Source of the DNA: UBA668 sp046076025
GTDB taxonomy: Bacteria > Actinomycetota > Acidimicrobiia > Acidimicrobiales > Ilumatobacteraceae
Assembly: GCA_046076025.1 (NCBI GenBank)
Contig: JBJTRF010000135.1
Location: forward strand, 1-8,703
Reading direction: 5' to 3'
DNA: 8,703 nucleotides
Part shown: positions 5,892 through 8,703 of the stretch, in pieces
How positions within the stretch are numbered: position 1 is the first letter of the stretch
Layout of the letters: every line of letters begins with the position of its first letter
Translations under genes and position numbers: made by a program
Notes under the pieces: model-generated
Databases searched by the model: none
Told to the model about the DNA's origin: nothing
The model's input: only the letters and a program-made list of their open reading frames with translations

Positions 5892-7264
5892 AGGTCCTGC
5901 TCCTCGACGGCAACTCGCTCACGTACCGCGCCTTCTTCGCCCTGCCCACCGACATGGCGACGGCATCAGGGCAGGTCACCAACGCTGTGTTCGGCTTCAC
6001 GTCGATGCTCATCTCGATGCTGAAGGACCAGAAGCCCGACGGGTTGATGGTGGCCTTCGACCGACCCGAGCCCACGTTCCGGCACGAGGCGAACCCGCTG
6101 TACAAGGCCCAGCGCGAGGCATCGCCCGAGATCCTCCGCCAGCAGATGGGCCTCGTCCGCGAGGTGCTGAAGGCGCTCGGCATCACGACCGTCGAGCTCG
6201 CGGGCTGGGAGGCCGACGACATCTTGGCCACCGTGGCCGAGCAGGCTGCCGCCGCCGGCCACGAGGCGGTCATCGTCACCGGCGACCGTGACAGCTACCA
6301 GCTCGTGCGCGATCCGCACATCCGGGTGTTCTACAACAAGCGCGGGGTCAGCGACTATGCGCTGTACGACGAGGCCGGCATCCTCGAGAAGACCGGCGTC
6401 ACCCCGGCGCTGTACCCGCAGTACGCGGCGCTGCGAGGCGACCCCTCCGACAACCTCGAGGGCGTTCCGGGCGTGGGCGAGAAGACGGCCGCAAAGCTGC
6501 TCAACCAGTACGGCAGCCTCGACGGAATCTTCGCCCACGCCGACGCGCAGACGCCGAAGTTGCGTGAGAACCTGGTCGCCAACGAGCAGCGAGCTCGCGA
6601 CAACCTCGACCTGATGACGCTGCGCCGGAACGCGCCCGTCGACGTCGACCTCGATGGCCTGACGGTGCAGCCCGACGATGCCGAACTGCGCCGACTGTTC
6701 GACTTCCTCGAGTTCAAGCAACTGCTCGGCCGCCTGTACGACGCCCTCGGCAGCCTCGGCGTGCGCTCCGCCGAACCGGTTGCCCTCGGCGAGGTGCTCG
6801 AGCCGGAGGTGAGGGCGATCGAGGCGCCGGCTGATGCAGCAGCGCTGATTGCCCGTCTCGGCGTGCTCGACGTGGCGGCGGCGTGGGTCGGCGAGCCGGG
6901 CCGCAGCGACGTCGCCGGCCTGGCCGTCGTCGCCGACGGCAGTGCGGCCGACGTGGCGTGGCTGCCGGCGAGCGCGGCGGTCGACGCAGCAGTGGTCGCC
7001 GCGCTGTCGGCGCACCCGGCGCTGCGCGCCCACAACGCCAAGTCGCTGATGCGCTGGCTGCTGGGTCGTGGCGGTGCGGCACCGGGGCTGCGGCTCGACA
7101 CGCAGATCGCCGCCTATCTCATCGACCCGGCCGACTCTCGCTACGCCGTCGGCGAGCTGCTCGAGCGCTATACCGACCTGCGCTTCCCGGCCGGCTCGGC
7201 GGCTGCCGCCGGACAGCTCGACTTCGGCGAGGCAACCGATCCGTCGCTGCTCGCCGCCCGCTAG
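5888..7264 (+). CDS. polA: DNA polymerase I, N-terminal segment up to the in-frame TAG
   Basis: This is codons 1-458 of a single 886-codon polA frame (5888-8545). Residues 1 to about 290 form the 5'-3' nuclease that removes RNA primers and flaps. Metal ligands are seen as D7 in LLLDGNS, E108/D110/D111 in WEADDIL, D133/D135 in TGDRDS, and D185/D188 in GDPSDNLEGVPGVGEKTA with its helix-hairpin-helix. Residues about 300-458 form the 3'-5' exonuclease-like domain. The DxE proofreading motif is not visible, so it is probably structural only, as in other actinobacterial PolA. The start is GTG, overlapping the pdtaR stop without a clear ribosome binding site, implying coupling. Under the standard code the segment ends at TAG in the middle of what aligns to the last helix of the exonuclease-like fold, not in a linker. 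Confidence 0.93.
   Translation: MKVLLLDGNSLTYRAFFALPTDMATASGQVTNAVFGFTSMLISMLKDQKPDGLMVAFDRPEPTFRHEANPLYKAQREASPEILRQQMGLVREVLKALGITTVELAGWEADDILATVAEQAAAAGHEAVIVTGDRDSYQLVRDPHIRVFYNKRGVSDYALYDEAGILEKTGVTPALYPQYAALRGDPSDNLEGVPGVGEKTAAKLLNQYGSLDGIFAHADAQTPKLRENLVANEQRARDNLDLMTLRRNAPVDVDLDGLTVQPDDAELRRLFDFLEFKQLLGRLYDALGSLGVRSAEPVALGEVLEPEVRAIEAPADAAALIARLGVLDVAAAWVGEPGRSDVAGLAVVADGSAADVAWLPASAAVDAAVVAALSAHPALRAHNAKSLMRWLLGRGGAAPGLRLDTQIAAYLIDPADSRYAVGELLERYTDLRFPAGSAAAAGQLDFGEATDPSLLAAR
7262..7264 (+). other. In-frame TAG within polA (codon 459)
   Basis: This is the only stop in an otherwise continuous polA frame. The preceding residues SLLAAR and following ALAVCRMSPALEAAL join without gain or loss, and the full length of 885 residues (counting TAG as one) is normal for actinobacterial PolA. 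The TAG sits in the octamer CTAGGCGC (7261-7268), shared with the second in-frame TAG at 5102. Decoding, a nonsense mutation or an assembly error would all preserve the frame. Confidence 0.9.
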
Positions 7265-7273
7265 GCGCTGGCA

Positions 7274-8545
7274 GTGTGCCGCATGTCCCCAGCCCTCGAG
7301 GCAGCGCTCGAACAGCAGGGGATGGCGGTGCTCTACCGCGACATCGAGAATCCTCTCGTCGGCGTGCTGGCCCGGATGGAGCACGTCGGCATCGCCGTCG
7401 ATGCCGGCGAGCTGCGCCGTCTCAACGAGCGGCTGACGGCCGAGGTCGAGCGGCTCGGTGCCGAACTGCAGCGCGTGGCTGGCAGGTCGTTCAACCTCAA
7501 CTCGCCGGTGCAGTTGCGCGAGATCCTCTACACCGAGCGCGGCCTCGCCCCCGGCAAGAAGACCAAGACCGGCTTCTCCACCGACGCGGCGACGCTTGAG
7601 AAGCTGCGCGACCAGTGGCCCGAGTTCATCGACCCGCTGCTGGCGTACCGCGAGGCCGAGAAGCTGCGCGGCACGTATGGCACCGGCCTGCTGGCCGAGG
7701 TGGCCGATGACGGCCGCATCCACGCCACCTTCAACCAGACTGTCGCGCGCACTGGACGGCTGTCGAGCGACCAGCCGAACCTGCACAACATCCCCGTCCG
7801 CAGCGAGGAGGGCCGTCTGTTCCGCACGGCGTTCGTGCCTGCCGTCGGGTGCGAGCTGCTCGTGGCCGACTACAACCAGATCGAGCTGCGCTGCATCGCC
7901 CACCTCGCCGACGATCCGGGGCTCATCGACGCGTTCCGCAGCGGACGCGACATTCACAACGCCACCGCAGCACGGGTGTTCGGCGTGGATCCCGCCACGG
8001 TCTCTATCGAGCAGCGCTCGAAGGCGAAGATGGTGAGCTATGGCCTTGCCTACGGCATGGAGGCCTATGGCCTCGCGCAGCGACTGGGCATCGGCACCGG
8101 CGAGGCGTCGGAGATCCTCGACGCCTACTTCGCCGCCTTCCCGAACGTGAAGGCCTACATGGAGCGCACCGTCGCCGAGGCCCGCGCCCGCGGCTACACC
8201 GAGACGCTCTTCGGGCGCCGCCGGCCGATTCCCGAGCTGTCGAACAGCAACTTCCGCGTCCGCCAGGCGGGCGAACGGCAGGCGATGAATGCCGGCATCC
8301 AGGGGCTGGCCGCCGACATCTTCAAGGTGGCCCTCGTGCGCATCGATGAGGCGCTGTCGACCGGTGGCCACGCGAGCCGGCTCGTGCTGCAGGTGCACGA
8401 CGAGGTGCTCGTCGAGGTTCCCTCGGCGGAGCGCGAGACGGTCGGCCCGCTGGTGCTCGACCTGATGCGTGGCGCAGCCGACCTCGCCGTGCCGCTCGAG
8501 GTGAACGCAGCATGGGGCACCACGTGGGCAGCGGCAAAGGGCTGA
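7274..8545 (+). CDS. polA: DNA polymerase I, C-terminal polymerase domain after the TAG
   Basis: This segment is in the same frame as the N-terminal one and holds the complete family A polymerase (thumb, fingers, palm). Residue numbers below are for the joined protein. Motif A is VADYNQIELR with catalytic D661. The O-helix reads QRSKAKMVSYGLAYGM with R710, K714 and Y718; the tyrosine replaces E. coli F762 and is linked in this family to dideoxynucleotide acceptance. Motif C is QVHDEV with catalytic D838. TFNQTVARTGRLSS and NLHNIPVR are also intact. If TAG is a true stop, translation could restart at GTG 7274 or ATG 7283. Only a weak AGG (7263-7265), overlapping the stop, lies upstream of them. 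The intact active site argues that the polymerase is under selection and expressed, either by readthrough or by restart. Confidence 0.92.
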   Translation: MCRMSPALEAALEQQGMAVLYRDIENPLVGVLARMEHVGIAVDAGELRRLNERLTAEVERLGAELQRVAGRSFNLNSPVQLREILYTERGLAPGKKTKTGFSTDAATLEKLRDQWPEFIDPLLAYREAEKLRGTYGTGLLAEVADDGRIHATFNQTVARTGRLSSDQPNLHNIPVRSEEGRLFRTAFVPAVGCELLVADYNQIELRCIAHLADDPGLIDAFRSGRDIHNATAARVFGVDPATVSIEQRSKAKMVSYGLAYGMEAYGLAQRLGIGTGEASEILDAYFAAFPNVKAYMERTVAEARARGYTETLFGRRRPIPELSNSNFRVRQAGERQAMNAGIQGLAADIFKVALVRIDEALSTGGHASRLVLQVHDEVLVEVPSAERETVGPLVLDLMRGAADLAVPLEVNAAWGTTWAAAKG

Positions 8546-8596
8546 TTCTGGGCCAGTGGTCGCGACGGGCAATCGCCAGCGTCGTCCGGCGGCGTG

Positions 8597-8703
8597 ATGT
8601 CCTCGACTGACGACGGCCCCGGTCACTGGTTCGAGCCGGTGGCCGACCACCTGGGCGCCGCCTACCTGCGCTACTCCTTCACCAAGGGCACCCGCCAGGA
8701 GGT
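8597..8703 (+). CDS. N-terminus of a probable SAM-dependent methyltransferase, truncated by the window
   Basis: Thirty-five complete codons are visible from the ATG, reading MSSTDDGPGHWFEPVADHL then GAAYLRYSFTKGTRQEV. The stretch from HWFEP to QEV resembles the segment that precedes the Rossmann motif I in a group of actinobacterial class I methyltransferases; this is from memory and the glycine-rich SAM motif would lie beyond the window. A GTG immediately upstream (8594) is an alternative start. No clear ribosome binding site is seen. It begins 51 nt after the polA stop on the same strand and may belong to the same transcript. That it is coding is well supported by codon use; the enzyme class is tentative. 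Confidence 0.55.
   Translation, partial: MSSTDDGPGHWFEPVADHLGAAYLRYSFTKGTRQE

Noticed and set aside
7240..7300. Frameshift as the cause of the polA interruption
   Set aside because: The segments before and after the TAG are in the same frame (both modulo 2) and nothing is missing, so a base substitution or recoding explains it, not an indel.
5966..8650. 894-codon open frame on the minus strand across polA
   Set aside because: It is antisense to strongly conserved polA motifs, its product is rich in His/Arg/Gly/Val without recognisable domains, and such shadows are typical of high-GC genes.

Overview
The window is high-GC, densely packed bacterial DNA. It most likely comes from an actinobacterium, possibly Acidimicrobiia. 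This is inferred from the strong G/C third-position bias, an ANTAR response regulator of PdtaR type directly upstream of polA, a PolA with a degenerate proofreading domain and an O-helix tyrosine, and a fused RibBA.

Layout. (1) Positions 1-2681, plus strand: a riboflavin operon, ribD (3' end only), ribE, ribBA, ribH. Every junction overlaps (TGATG, ATGA, ATGA). It makes lumazine and riboflavin from GTP and ribulose 5-phosphate. (2) Positions 2686-2717: a perfect 14-bp hairpin between the convergent ribH and epimerase genes. (3) Positions 2718-4832, minus strand: a class I aminotransferase followed by an NAD-dependent epimerase/dehydratase, 21 nt apart. (4) Positions 4833-5315: a divergent promoter region, a small charged helical (probably coiled-coil) gene and the pdtaR leader. 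(5) Positions 5316-8545, plus strand: pdtaR overlapping polA by GTGA. (6) Position 8597 to the end: the start of a probable SAM-dependent methyltransferase.

The most notable observation concerns TAG codons. polA is otherwise intact over one reading frame of 886 codons but carries an in-frame TAG at codon 459 (7262-7264). The small gene upstream of pdtaR also carries an in-frame TAG (5102-5104), and protein-like, GC3-rich sequence continues in the same frame to a TGA. All nine gene ends in the window use TGA; none uses TAA or TAG. Both TAGs sit in the identical octamer CTAGGCGC. Two independent, frame-preserving amber codons within 2.2 kb suggest that TAG is read through or reassigned to an amino acid in this organism. 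Competing explanations are consensus errors, nonsense mutations, or (for polA only) a genuine two-polypeptide polymerase. No tRNA or release-factor gene lies in the window, so the sequence alone cannot decide.
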